Assembly (NCBI GenBank): GCA_022606425.2
Contig: JAHDVF020000046.1
Span: 482,809-546,808, forward strand
From: Lepidostoma basale
Lineage: Eukaryota; Arthropoda; Insecta; Trichoptera; Lepidostomatidae
DNA length: 64,000 nucleotides
Direction: 5' to 3'
This document shows, piece by piece, positions 43,081 to 54,420 of this stretch (positions within the stretch are counted from its first letter, which is position 1; every line of letters begins with the position of its first letter). A model generated the notes under the pieces. That model did no database searches, had not been told where the DNA came from, and saw only the letters and a list, made by a program, of their open reading frames with translations. The position numbers and the translations under genes are program-made.

Positions 43081-43440
43081 AGAGTACACATCGACAAATG
43101 GGCCATAGATTGTTTTATTTCCCACGATGCAGAACCAACCTGCCAATGGTTATGCCGGTAGGTAGAGCAATATCAATATCTATGCTTAATCGTATCACCT
43201 CGGAGTTTGACATATTTTGTGATAGTTTGGCTCATCTGAGGGAAGTACTATGTTTATTATAATTGTATGGTATATTTATTTTATTAATTTGTCATGCATC
43301 TTATGTCTCTCGCTCTTTTTATTAATCTATTATGTATTGTATCTATTATGTATATTATTGTGTATATCTAACTTGTATCTTTAGTGTATTGGGAAAAAAA
43401 TTCTGTAATGCTTTAGATATGTTTAAAATAAATAAATCAA
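43081..43440 (+). mobile_element. J2 LINE 3' fragment
   Basis: It encodes RQMGHRLFYFPRCRTNLPMV, MPVGRAIS, MLNRITSEFDIFCDSLAHLR, with a small in-frame insertion. The 3' UTR ends in AAATAAATAAATC. Confidence 0.75.
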
Positions 43441-43449
43441 ATATATATA

Positions 43450-44670
43450 AAAAAGAAAAATACAAATAAAACATCTACAACACAAAATATGGCGATCTTA
43501 GAGGAAAACCCATACCACACTGCTAGTGTCATATGCAACTCCCATAACTAAAAAACATTGTCAAAGCATCCTTGAGATGAGTTACTCACGAAAACGGCGC
43601 TATACAAATTAGCCTAATTATACATATTATTAATATAAACCCCATGGCCGTTCATAATAACATTTAATGAAGACATTAAGAATTTTTCAAAAGCTCTATT
43701 CATACTATGGATATTTGCTTCTCTCACAGCCATTTCCCATTCAATAATTTTTGTGTCTTCGACCAATGAACTTCTACCATGAAATTTCAAATATAGAGCC
43801 GCAAACGTAAGCCGGCGGTGCGCGGTGGTGCAAATGTGAACTAAACGCCAAATGTCAATATGACAGATTTGAGATTTTGTTTGCATCGTTGCCGTGATTT
43901 TTAGTTTTCTTTATTAATTTTAGACTAACAATGCCCAAAGTTATAAAAATCGGTATAAGTGAGACTATTCTAAAAGTTAAAGCCTTTTTGTGAGGAAGAA
44001 CAGTGAATATTTGCGCCATTAATTCCATTCGAAAAAGAAAACGCGCGTATTGGTAAAATGACAGATGAGTGTTGTTATCCGTAGAGATTAAATAACCGAT
44101 TTACGATTAGTGCAGTAATAATAATAAAAATATTTATTGTATTGATTTTATAGGTGTGTCTGAACATTCGGCCAAAGAATTGTTTCCGAGGGAAATGCAG
44201 CCGCGAATACTTCAACAAAACTTAGCACACCTAGCTAGGCGAAAATATCCTAGCAAGGTGAAACATGCCATTTTCGAAAAATAAAACTTTTAGAAAACAT
44301 TTATTTTATATTGTATTAATTATTTTACACACAATTTTAGCTAATTGATAAAAATAAACAATAAAATCGGCCACTAAACATTCTATTATGTACTCGTATA
44401 GTCATTTCCTATAAATTCCGTCCGTCGACTCCCATAAATAACAGTTGGATTTTATCTCCATCTTCAAAAATGGAATACACTCGAAATAAGTATTATTTAC
44501 ACCGGTTCTTTCTACTAAATACAGTCATAAAAAATCTTGAATGACCACAGTTTCATATTTATTTATCTATCACAATAATTTCCTTGTATGCCCCCACACG
44601 AATTTCACAATTTATTAATATGCATCGCATTCAGTTAGGTGGTTTCCATCGGCGTAACGTGACATTAACT
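43450..44670. other. Unassigned AT-rich stretch
   Basis: A 90-codon minus-strand frame at 43614-43886 (MQTKSQICHIDIWRLVHICT) has no recognised domain. The block near 44250-44300 (CCTAGCAAGGTGAAACATGCC) is a decayed copy of the 57541 motif family. Confidence 0.3.
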
Positions 44671-44925
44671 AAATAACTAACCATCACGCCGTTTCACCAA
44701 AGGTAGAGGCAGAGAGGATGAACTGCCATACTACTCTGTCCTAACACCTACCTCTCTAGTTTCCTCTACATTTATACATCGTCACATGCCGCCTTTTAGT
44801 ATTGGATTCATTTGACCAGGCCATGCTTTCCATTATCTTCCACGGTTTCTCTTTCTATTCACACTGCTGTATACATCATTTTAACCACTCGTCTATTCGT
44901 TCCATATGTCCAAACCAATGGCAAA
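44671..44925 (-). mobile_element. RTE-A 3' fragment
   Basis: The reverse-complement landmarks TAACCATCACGCCGTTTC, CATCGTCACATGCCGCC and GTTCCATATGTCCAAACC are present. The 5' side is joined directly to a mariner-like MITE end. Confidence 0.65.
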
Positions 44926-45027
44926 ACGTGCGGACTACAAATCAACTGTCAAATTAATAAATTAATAAATTGACAGTCTGTAGAAACACTGTTACCAGTT
45001 TAAAAACCAAACCTCTAAAAAAAAACT
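44926..45027 (-). mobile_element. Mariner-like MITE end
   Basis: TGGCAAAACGTGCGGACTAC, CAACTGTCAAATT, a 20-base local duplication (AATTAATAAATT), CAGTCTGTAGAAACACTG and ACCAAACCTCTAAAAA correspond to the end of the 35747-36054 copy. Confidence 0.6.
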
Positions 45028-45138
45028 ATAAATAGATTAAAAAAAAAACTGATGTCGTCAAGAAATAGTACAAAAATATTATGAATACAAGAGAACGAGA
45101 CAGAAATAAGTTAGTCAGTTATATGTGTTTTGGGATCT

Positions 45139-45464
<326 letters not shown>

Positions 45465-45790
45465 GCATATAATACAGCATATTCAGGTGGTTAAGTTGAT
45501 TAATTAGTTTAGTACAGTATATATTTTTCCGGTGGCACGGCAGCACGTCCCGCCACTGGAGGATACAGAGTAACGACAACAATTATCACATTGTGCGGGT
45601 GTGGGCGGTAGTAAACGACCTTGGGAACACCGAACAATCGTAATAATCATGGTAATTAATCATATCCCCGCTGCCATTGTGCAGATTCGTGGGTTTGGCA
45701 CTTCGTACGAGAACGAAAGATGGAAATGATCTCTAAAACCCCGTCTGTACTCCTGGTCACGGCTAGATGATTTAATATGGATTAAAATAC
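45465..45790. other. Unique-looking stretch
   Basis: GC-richer, with no ORF above 50 codons and no recognised repeat. Confidence 0.3.
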
Positions 45791-45794
45791 ATCA

Positions 45795-46630
45795 TCGGTC
45801 GAAGGATTAAAAAAAAATGGTCATCGTCGGTCAAAATAGGTAAAATCAATCATCGGTCAAAGTAATAAATAATAATTTCATAGTCCATTGTTTTGGGCGA
45901 AACACTATGATACTTCAACATTATTACTGTTAAAATTTATAACACTGTTACAATATCACAATTTCTTTTTATTCACTAAGAATATCGCGGCAGCTGTTTC
46001 GCCAACCGATGTTGGCATCATCAGGTGTTACAATAAACTTTTTTTGTAACACCTGATGATGCCAACATCGGTCGGCGAAACAGCTGTCGCGACATTCTCG
46101 GTGAATAAAAATAAATTGTGATATTATAGCAGTGTAATAAATTTTAACAATAATAATAATTTCGCCATCATCGGTCAAAATCAATAACAACAATAATAAT
46201 AATTCCGTCATCATCGGTAAAAATCGATAAAACCATCGGTCTTCGTCATTATCGGTCAAAACCGATCATATATCGGTCGAAGTAATAAATAATAACTCCG
46301 TCATCATCGGTCAAAACTGGTAAAATCATCGGTCAAAGTAATAAATAATAATTTCGTCACCATCGGTTAATATCGGTAAAATCATTGGTCGAAATAATTA
46401 ATAATAATTTCGTCATCATCTGTTAAAATCGATAAAACCATCGGTCTAAGTAATTAATAATAATTTCGGCATTATCGGTCAAAATCGGTAAAATCACCAT
46501 CGTTAAAACTAATAAATAATAATTCCATCATCATCGGTCAAAATCGGTAAAATCATCGGTCAAAGTAATAAATAATAATTTCGTTATCATCGGTCAAAAT
46601 CGGTAAAATCATCACCGTTCGAAGTAAAAA
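45795..46630. repeat. 56-bp satellite array with a palindromic insertion
   Basis: Tandem units of about 56 bases with AAGTAATAAATAATAATTTC, GTCATCATCGGTCAAAATCG and GTAAAATCATCGGTC. About eight units lie at 46141-46630 and one or two at 45795-45885. A palindromic element (about 45885-46145) sits inside the array. Units are 75-90% alike by eye. Confidence 0.75.
45885..46150. mobile_element. Palindromic element with two ribozyme-like motifs
   Basis: Outer arm CCATTGTTTTGGGCGAAACAC. The minus-strand motif is at 45989-46024 (GTC altered to GCC) and the plus-strand motif at 46053-46088, separated by GTGTTACAATAAA/TTTTTTTGTAACAC. The arms contain TTTTTATTCACT and its inverse. It is the most regular copy of the family. 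Confidence 0.7.
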
Positions 46631-46689
46631 TGATACAAGGTGTCTCAAAAGAATGTTTATATTTAGTGGATCAATTAAAAAAAAATGAG

Positions 46690-46905
46690 CCATATATCGA
46701 AAAAATGTTTAAATATCGTCCAAATGCAAACCCTCGCGTTCGCGGCAGTCATTTAATCGAACAGTAAAATTTCTTATGACGGCTCGGCAGGTAGACTCCG
46801 TGTTGGCTGCCATTTCGTGTTGAATATTTTCTTTCAAAATGCGCCAGTAAATCGGTTTATTGGCGTAAACTTTAGATGATATAACCCCACAGGAAAAAGT
46901 CCATA
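46690..46905 (-). pseudogene. Mariner-like transposase C-terminus
   Basis: The minus strand reads PMDFFLWGY, a short break, KVYANKPIYWRILKENIQHE, MAANTESTCRAVIRNFTVRL and NDCREREGLHLDDI with a stop. This is the end of the transposase family whose N-terminus occurs at 8018 and 48532. The 5' side continues into a duplicated, decayed segment. Confidence 0.65.
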
Positions 46906-47267
46906 GGGGTTAAATCAGGACTGCGTTCGAGAGATCAATTTGCGGAGATCAATTTGCCAGGAAATTTTTCATAAAATTGTATTAAAATAGCCGTGATGTT
47001 CCCCAAACTCTGATAGGGGAAGAATAAGACATTTTATGATCTGTTATCAGGTATGTTGGGCTAATCTTTTAGAACAAGGTGAAAAAGTCCATAGGGGTTA
47101 AATCAGGACTGCGTTCGAGAGATCAATTTGCGGAGATCAATTTGCCAGGAAATTTTCATAAAATTGTATTAAAATAGCCGTGATGTTCTCCAAACTCTGA
47201 TAGGGGAAGAATAAGATTTTTTTTTATCTGTTATCAGGTATGTTGGGCTAATCTTTTAGAACAAGGT
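46893..47267 (-). repeat. 188-bp tandem duplication of transposase sequence
   Basis: Units 46893-47080 and 47081-47267 are nearly identical, from GAAAAAGTCCATAGGGG to TTTTAGAACAAGGTG. The main difference is a T-run near 47219. On the minus strand the unit includes LTPMDFF coding sequence. Confidence 0.85.
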
Positions 47268-47554
47268 GTGCGCATGAGCATATTTTAAAAGGCGAAGTAT
47301 TTATATGAATAAACATCCCACAAATGACTTTGCGTCATATACATACGCATATTATATAAATAAATAAGTCAATTAGGGACGCAATCTTTTTATGCAACGC
47401 GCATATTTACGGTCAATCCGCAATACAAACAAATAAACCAATGCGACGCGTCCTCAATACCATCATTATAGCGCATAAACACTTCTTGCCATTAGCAATA
47501 ACAAATATATTAACTTATTTACCATGCCGTTAGCAAGAAGAGGTAAGAATATAG

Positions 47555-48400
47555 GATTAACTACCACGATCTAACTAAGGCATTTGACAGGGTGTTGCTA
47601 AGAGATATTGTAAGAAAATTACAAGAAGGAGGAATATCCAACACATTGATAAAGACTATCCAAGATCTGTATACCAAGTGCAAAACAAAAATTAAGGTTG
47701 ACAATGAACTGTCTAGGGAAATTCCTGCAAGCAATGGTATAAGACAGGGAGATAGTTTGAGCCCCTTTCTGTTCAATCTTATTATGGACGAAATCATAGA
47801 AGAGGTAGCTGGCTTGGGACTAGGTTATAAAATGGGCAGTAAAACTGTGAACGTCATTTGCTATGCAGACGATGCCGCATTAATAGCAGAGTCTGAAGAT
47901 GACCTGCAAAGAATGTTGTTCTAATTCCACACCGTATCACAAAGGCTAAATATGGTTATATCAGTCAACAAAACAAAAAGTCCCACTACTCGTATATCTA
48001 GGCAACCTACAAGATGTAAGCTGACTGTTGGTGATATACCTGTGGAGCAAGTAATGAGTTTCAGATATTTGGGAGTAGAGATCTGCAGCCAAAATGACCT
48101 GTATACCGAAGTACGAGAACAAGTCAGTAAAGCCTCTGCTGTGTTAGGATGTCTGAAGAATCTGGTCTGAAAGAATAAGCACATGCGTATCGACAGCAAG
48201 ATCAGAATCTATAAAACATGCATGCCACCTATCACGACGTACGCTGTAGAGACGCGGGCTGACACTGTGCGAACCAAAGGGACTACTAAGAACATGGGAG
48301 ACGAAGGTCCTAAGATCAATTACTGGAAAAAATCTCCGAGATCGTGTCCGCAATGTAGATATAAGAAAAACTTGCGAAATAGAGGATCTCATCTCTATTG
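47555..48400 (+). pseudogene. RTE-B reverse transcriptase fragment
   Basis: It encodes TKAFDRVLLRDIVRKLQEGG, then NGIRQGDSLSPFLFNLIMDE (motif B), VICYADDAALIAESEDDLQR (motif C with catalytic DD). After a stop come NMVISVNKTKSPTTRISRQP, MSFRYLGVEICSQNDLYTEV and KASAVLGCLKNLV, and after further breaks RIDSKIRIYKTCM and VETRADTVRTK. The palm motifs are intact, but the ORF has stops at about 47922 and 48168 and a frameshift near 48280. The 3' end is lost. Confidence 0.85.
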
Positions 48401-48420
48401 TATATATTATACTTTCAAAA

Positions 48421-49256
48421 AGGGTGTTTTTTTTAGAGGTTTGTTTTTTAAACTGGCAACATTGTTTCTACAGACCGTCAATTTGACAGTTGACAGTTGA
48501 TTTGTAGTCAGTACGTTTTGCCATTTCACCATGAATAGACTGACGTCAGAACAGCGCTTGCAAATTGTGCAAATTTATTTTTTTAAATCGTGGTTCGGTT
48601 CGCCAAACTTATCGTGCACTACGTTCATTTTATGGTCGACATAATCGTCCATCCGAGCAAGTTATTCGGAAGACCACGGATCGTTTTCGCACCGCGTATA
48701 CTCTAGTGGATAATACGCATTCACAAAGACGACAATTGTCGAAAATTGGATTTCACGATTGCGCTTCATTCGAGCTAGCCGTGGCACTCGTACGCCCGAA
48801 ATCATATTTAACCGCCCTACCTTTGGGTTATTTTCCGAGAAACGTGCAAAAAAGCAGGTTTTTTAATAATGAAATTTAATTATATATTATATTAATATTT
48901 TTTTTAAATTACGAAACGTCAAATACTCGGCCGCACACTTCGCCTGCCCCTTGTAAAACCATCATATTTATGAAGACTTGTACTCGAGTGTTGTTGGCAC
49001 ATGCGCTAACAGTTTTTCACATTTTAGGTACATTACTTTAACTCAAGCGCGTACGTGATACGTGATAGCGCAGAATGTTACAGTCACAGTGAACGTATCA
49101 CGTACGTCAAAATACGTAGGGTGATTAAACAATAATGGCATAAAATTATCTATTAAATAAAGCCAATATCATAGACATTAACATTATTTTTATGTGTTTT
49201 TTTTTTCATTTTGAATGTGTATTGTAAGTATACCTCTAAAAAAATACCCTATACAT
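48421..49256 (+). mobile_element. Mariner-like deletion derivative, split by a TTAA MITE
   Basis: The left end is AGGGTGTTTTTTTTAGAGG (48421) and the right end ACCTCTAAAAAAATACCCT (49233-49251). It contains MNRLTSEQRLQIVQIYFFK, SVRQTYRALRSFYGRHNRPS and EQVIRKTTDRFRTAYTLVDN (48532-48790), then jumps to the 3' non-coding end. The element at 48812-49124 interrupts it. The DDE domain is absent. Confidence 0.75.
48808..49128. mobile_element. piggyBac-like MITE with TTAA duplication
   Basis: TTAA (48808-48811 and 49125-49128) flanks 313 bases. The ends CCGCCCTACCTT and, as inverse, TCACCCTACGTA are similar. Comparison with the uninterrupted sequence at 8288-8312 (CATATTTAAATAATAATGGC) proves the insertion. 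A second copy is at 50737-51047. Confidence 0.8.
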
Positions 49257-49259
49257 ATT

Positions 49260-49860
49260 TATATCATTCTGCTTATGATATAATTTTTTAATTACGTTTT
49301 TGATGCCGTATATAAAAAAAACATTGTGTCTACGATAAATGCGTGACACACCTACATAGTATTGGTATTATATTACGGATTCGCTATTGATACTTTAACA
49401 CAATCTCAAAACTACCGAACTATCCAGATGACGTAAATTACGTTAATATTATATTTGCTTATACCACAGCACAAAACATTTCACACATACATACAAAAAA
49501 AAAATCACAAATTATAGTTAAACAATTTTAAGAAGTACGTTAAGGTGTGCATTTTAGCACCTCGGGGATTTTATATGGAAGTATATTTTTTTCTATAAAA
49601 AATGCAGATAACCTAATTTTTTGCAGGTTATAAAATTGATAAAATTTAGTAAGCCTATGCAAATGGAAAAACTTCAAAGAAAATTTATTATAACCGTACG
49701 ATAAATAAGGTGTTAGAAATGCATACAAAAAAAGATATATGGTAAGCTGATTTTCGAAAAGAACAAATGTTTTTGGTATAGGAGAAAACGTTTTATTTTA
49801 ATTGTTTTGTATTTCATCATATTTAATTTTAAATGTTATGAAAATTAACAATAAATTTAT
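49260..49860. other. AT-rich gap
   Basis: No supported gene or family. Confidence 0.3.
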
Positions 49861-49861
49861 A

Positions 49862-50459
49862 TTGAATAACAACAAAAAACAACAAACCATCATGCCGTTT
49901 ATCCGAAGGGGTAGGCAGAGAGAATGGACCGCCACACTACTCTATCCTGGTACACCTCTCTAGATTCCTCCACATTCATACACCTAGTCATTCTTGCGCA
50001 CGTCGATTCTTCCGACTTCTAACATGACCAACCTTTAAAATTTGATTAATTTGGTCATGCCGTGTTTTCCTCGGTCTGCCTCGACTCCATACTCCATTTA
50101 CATCATTAACGTAAACTTTCTTAACCATTCTTTCTCCATCCATGCGCTCCATATGTCCGAACCAACGCAGCGACTCTTTCATAATTTTGTTCATAATACC
50201 TTCTTCCGCTCTACATTTCTTTCTTATATCAGCATTTGAGATTCTGTCGTATATCGTTTTACTACACATACGTCTTAAGGACCTCATCTCTACCGCAATT
50301 ATTCTACTCTCATCCTTCTTCTGCCAGTTTCCATACATTAGGGTTGGGACCAAAACTCCATTGTGAACGGCCGTTTTCGCTTTCATTGATAAATTATTGT
50401 TTCCATTTTTAAAGCTCCATTCACTTTGTTACCCGCACCAACGCTTCTTTGAATAACAA
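49862..50459 (-). mobile_element. RTE-A 3' copy with 11-bp target duplication
   Basis: TTGAATAACAA at 49862-49872 and 50449-50459 flanks a minus-strand copy. The tail is GTT-rich (AACAAAAAACAACAAA on the plus strand). The minus-strand frame reads MKAKTAVHNGVLVPTLMYGN, KTIYDRISNADIRKKCRAEE, SLRWFGHMERMDGERMVKKV and WSRGRPRKTRHDQINQILKV for 130 codons before a frameshift in the RRACM block. Confidence 0.85.
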
Positions 50460-50464
50460 TTTAC

Positions 50465-51150
50465 TAACTAACAAAAACGCCGTTTCTTTTTTCGAAGAGG
50501 TAAGCAGAGAAAATGGATCGCCACTGTTCTATCCTGACCTCTAGCGCTTATTCTACAGTCACACACCGTGACACGCACGCCTGCCGATTGATTCGACGAC
50601 TTCGAACTTGGGCTTCCCTTAGTAATTGATTAATTTGATCATACCAAACAATGTCCTACTTGCATATATATTTTAAACATTCTTCCCTCATCCATTCGTT
50701 ACATATGTGCAAACCATCTAAGTGACCCTTTCTTAACCACCCTATGTATTTGAACGTACATGATACGTTCACTGTGACTGTACCATTCTGCGCTATCACG
50801 TACGCGCTTGAGAAAAAGTAATGTACCTAACATGTACAAACTGTTAGGAATACGCGCGTGTGCCAACAACACTTGTGTAAAAGTCTTCACAAGTATGATA
50901 GTTTTACAAGGGGCAGGCGAAAAGTGCAGTCGAGTCTTTGGCGTTTAGTGATAAAAAAAATAAAATTAATATATAATAAAATTTAATTAATAAAAACCTG
51001 TTTTTTTTTTTGCACGTGTCTCGGAAAAGTACCTGAAGGTAGGGCGGTTTATTGTATTTAGGACGTATTCATCCGCCTTACATTCCTTTCTTATTTCCTC
51101 GTTCAGTTTTCTATCATACATTGTTTTCTCACACATTCAAATTAATTATA
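50465..51150 (-). mobile_element. RTE-A copy split by a TTAA MITE
   Basis: The right and left pieces (50465-50736; 51052-51150) show RTE-A reverse-complement landmarks (AAAATGGATCGCCACTG, TTACATATGTGCAAACC, then GTATTCATCCGCCTTACATTC, TTTTCTATCATACATTG). Decayed. Confidence 0.65.
50733..51051. mobile_element. piggyBac-like MITE, second copy
   Basis: 311 bases between TTAA (50733-50736) and a mutated TTTA (51048-51051). The ends are CCACCCTATGTA and GAAGGTAGGGCGG. It is the inverse orientation of 48812-49124 and collinear with it (CACGTACGCG, GCCAACAACACT, TTTTACAAGGGGCAGGCG). Confidence 0.75.
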
Positions 51151-51344
51151 TTATAAAAAATTGCTTATTATTTTTTTAGCTATATAAATAATATATAGCT
51201 TATATATAACCCTTTTATAACTCCCGGTGAATTTTGAATTCATTACGATACTATTATAATTTAAATGTGTGTAGAAATATTTCAAAAGAAATACGAAAAT
51301 ACAAATAAAATCATTTCAATTTTAGATTAACTTAAGGCGTTAAC

Positions 51345-51545
51345 GCTGTAAAATAAAATGAACACTGTTTTTTCCACTTTTTAGTTTATTTTTCTCGACA
51401 AGTTTCGAAGATCATACACCTTCATCATCTGGTTATAATGATGATGAATGTTTAAAGTGTAAAACCTTCGAAACGTGTCGGGAAAAATAAACTCAAAAGT
51501 GGAAAAAATAGTGATTTAAATTCATTTTAAAAAATCATAAACAAA
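51345..51545. repeat. Palindromic repeat with hammerhead-like arms
   Basis: The arms CCACTTTTTAGTTTATTTTT and AAAAATAAACTCAAAAGTGG surround two motif copies. The minus-strand one (51397-51428) is ATGATGA, short AGG/CTT stem, CGAAACTTGTC. The plus-strand one (51441-51479) is ATGATGA, CGAAACGTGTC. No ORF. Confidence 0.6.
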
Positions 51546-52235
51546 AATATTTTTTTTATAACTAAAACTTTTTATAACCAAACACTAATTTAATTTCGAA
51601 AACACTCAATTCGTAAACAAACACGTATATTGATGAACTAAAAATCGAATCTTGACGAATTAAAAAAACATAAACATTAAATAGAGTTCGTAATTTGAAA
51701 AACACCAACTTTAAACAAATGTTCGAAATTCAAACAACGTAAACGTTGAAAACAAAACATTCGCTATTCAAATATATTTAAGTTCGAAATTTGAAAAGTC
51801 AACTCGACGCGCGCGTGCGCCGCGAAGGCTAAACTTGCACTGAGAAAACTGCTGGAAATTTATAGATAGCAACATGTGAACAAAATCTTGATTATCAACT
51901 ACTCCGAATTTGTAAAAAGGGGACGATTCAGACATACACAGTATTAGTAAACAAATACCAGTTTTTTTACTCGGATCGCATTGCTCAACCGTAAAATTGA
52001 CGCCGCGTGGACGCGAATAAATGGAAAACTTGTATCAAGTGCTTTTAAAAGCGGAGTTCTGATCGGGCACATTTTATTTATTATTCAACAATCTCTAGCA
52101 ACTTTAGTTGAATGTGAAAAAAAATCATACTTTTTATTAAATTTATGAATGTAAATTATTAAAGAGGACGCAAATTAAAATACCGGTTATTTGAGATACA
52201 TAAGTTAAGTAATATATTTTTTAATTCATTCGGTA
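51545..52235. other. AT-rich gap
   Basis: Repeated TTCGAAATT and TTCGTAA-like words occur between 51590 and 51800, possibly a degenerate tandem array. Nothing else recognised. Confidence 0.3.
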
Positions 52236-52236
52236 A

Positions 52237-52700
52237 TAAACCAACTAACTAACCATCACGCCGTCTCTCTGAAGGGGTGGGCAGAAAGAATGGACCTGCA
52301 CACTTTTCTTTCCTAACATATTTCTCACGCTTCCTCAACATTCATACATCGTGTCATGCACGCGCGTCGATTTCTCTGACTCCTCACGTTTTCCTCGATC
52401 TTCCTCTATTTCTAGTTCCATTTACATTGTAAACATATACTTTTTTGCCATTATTTCTTCATTCATTCTTTCCATGTGTCCAAAGCATCTTAATAATCCT
52501 TTCATTATTTTGTTCATAAAACTTTCATTCGCACCGAATTCACTTCTTATATTTTCATTCGACACTATCATACACAGAGTATGCACACATTCGTCTAAGA
52601 GATCTCATTTCTACTGCATTTATTCTACTTTCATCCGCCTTTTGCCAGTTTCATGATTCGCTTTCATAGATAAAGGTCGGTAGAAGAACACCATTGTGAT
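52237..52700 (-). mobile_element. RTE-A 3' copy, decayed
   Basis: The CTAA tail is at 52240-52250. Landmarks in order are AACCATCACGCCGTCTC, CATCGTGTCATGCACGCG, TCACGTTTTCCTCG (with a 60-base deletion before it), CCATGTGTCCAAAGCATC and GTCGGTAGAAGAACACCATTG. The frame is broken. Confidence 0.75.
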
Positions 52701-52704
52701 ATTA

Positions 52705-52870
52705 AGATTTATTTTGGAACGTTTATGCTTTTGTTATAACAAATATTATGAATCAATTTAAAATATAAAATCTTCATTTTGAGTTCTTATTGGGGTTCAG
52801 GTAATTACTTACAACAAAGGAAATAAATCAGAGATTGGACTTGACGTTAAATTTATTTGAATATTTATAA
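52705..52870 (-). repeat. Inverted copy of the 42790-42940 repeat
   Basis: ATTTATTTTGGAACGTTTATG, CTTATTGGGGTTCAGGTAAT and GATTGGACTTGACGTTAAA are the reverse complement of the block before the piggyBac-adjacent motif at 43 kb. Confidence 0.6.
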
Positions 52871-53214
52871 TATTTTCTTTATTTTTAATTATGGATTAAC
52901 GCATTAAATTTATATAAAAAAAGGTTTTCTTATCAATCAAAAAGAGAAAATTCTCCAGCAAACGATGTGTTGAAGAGATTGCGGATTCAACTCGTGACAG
53001 AACGAAAAATATACAAAAACGTGAGCGGTCGCGCGGTGGGAACGCGTTGAGCGAGTGACAGTTGCAAGTCAAGCAGTCAACACCTTATGTGGGCGTCACC
53101 GGTTCTTCAGCAATTGATAACCAATAAAATGGCGATTACCCGCGCGCACTCGGCAGGTACCCGGCGGCGGATATTTCGGTAATGCCATGGAGGGGAAACT
53201 CTTCCGGAATACCA

Positions 53215-53365
53215 ACTTACTTACTTCCTACGGCCATACAACTCAGGAGTTTTAGCCTCTTTGTTGATTTTTCGCCAAGCTCCTCGATCCTGCGCCTTTT
53301 GCTCCCAGCAGTCCGATTCGCCCAACCTAGCCAGATCAGCCAGAACATTGTCCATTAGGCGCTGT
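53215..53365 (-). mobile_element. RTE-like LINE 3' end
   Basis: The minus strand reads NVLADLARLGESDCWEQKAQ, DRGAWRKINKEAKTPELYGR and a stop. Only the last 45 codons remain. Confidence 0.55.
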
Positions 53366-53384
53366 CTACACCTTAATAATAATA

Positions 53385-53960
53385 ATAATATGCTAACTTT
53401 TAAAGCGCCGTTTTTGTAATGTAATCACCTCAAGGGCGCATTAAGACGTGTTTTAAATCTAAAAATCTAAATGTGAACGCTCCATCTGATTTTCGCGATC
53501 GGTTAGAAAGTAAAGTAGAACAAAGTATAAATGTTTAAATTGGGTATGAAATGTGAAAAAGATGGGTTTTCAGTTTAGATCTGAAATCTGTCGGATCATT
53601 TATGCATCTGAGGTGTGAAGGGAGATTGTTCCAAGCTGATGGACCGGCTACCGCGAACGCTCGATCCCCGAAATTTGTACTAGGGCAACGCTTCGGCTCA
53701 ATTAATCTTCCTATTGCCGAGGAGTTCGCCGAGCGAAGTGTGGATTTCCTTGTATTTAGGCTGTCCGTTATACAAAGTTCAGATATGTAACTTGGTGCCA
53801 TTCCATGTAGCGCTTTGAAGACTGTCCAGCAGAGTTTATACTGGATTCTTTCTGGACTTTTAAGCCAGTGAAGTTCTTTGAGATGTTGTGTTATATGGGA
53901 CTTTTTTGGAATGCCTTTAATGAGTCTTGCTGCTGCATTGAACGCAGATTGAAGTTTGTT
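53385..53960 (-). mobile_element. CR1-like LINE 3' copy
   Basis: The minus-strand frame 53535-53801 reads MAPSYISELCITDSLNTRKS, LRSANSSAIGRLIEPKRCPS, NFGDRAFAVAGPSAWNNLPS and LRCINDPTDFRSKLKTHLF, with a stop after HISYPI. Upstream sequence to 53960 continues with decayed coding. The 3' UTR runs to an AAT-rich end near 53385. The C-terminal frame is intact for 88 codons. Confidence 0.8.
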
Positions 53961-53999
53961 TATTTGTTGTTTTGGAATGTTTGCATAAATTCCATTATA

Positions 54000-54290
54000 A
54001 TAATCAAGTTGTGCCTTCCTAGAGGTCTTACTCCAGTCGGTCTAGACGCGTACAGGGTCTTGATTGCTCTGGTCTCTTCGGCTCCATGCTAGGCGACCGG
54101 CTCTCACGGTGCTCGTTATAAGTGACTGCTGGGTCATCGTACGGATCTCTTGGTTGGTCCTATGCCTTTAAGCTCCCGCTGCAACACCGGGTCTGGGTCC
54201 CAGGATCATTCTAAGTGTTCTATTCTATTTCGGAATACCAACGAAATTATGAAATAAAATTCTACCCAAGAAAGAATTTTGTAAGGTCTT
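54000..54290. other. Unassigned repeat-like stretch
   Basis: GC-richer sequence (GTCGGTCTAGACGCGTACAG, GGTCTTGATTGCTCTGG, CAACACCGGGTCTGGGTCCC) without an ORF or recognised family. It may be part of a retroposon 3' UTR. Confidence 0.25.
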
Positions 54291-54317
54291 GTTAAAGGGG
54301 AATATGTCATAGAATCG

Positions 54318-54420
54318 CAAATCCCGATACATTCTGAAACTTGCCGAACGTTTTTACAAAGGACTCGGAAGGAGAAGGTTCCTTGAGGCCCTACCACCAA
54401 AATATAGATTGTAGTATCAT
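54318..54420 (+). mobile_element. Jockey-like LINE fragment
   Basis: SRYILKLAERFYKGLGR resembles IDEFILKLAERFYKGLPSH in the minus-strand copy at 60049-60471. About 35 codons remain. Confidence 0.5.

Noticed and set aside
45795..46630. Regularly spaced repeats as a possible CRISPR array
   Set aside because: The units are adjacent with no spacers between conserved repeats, and the genome is eukaryotic.
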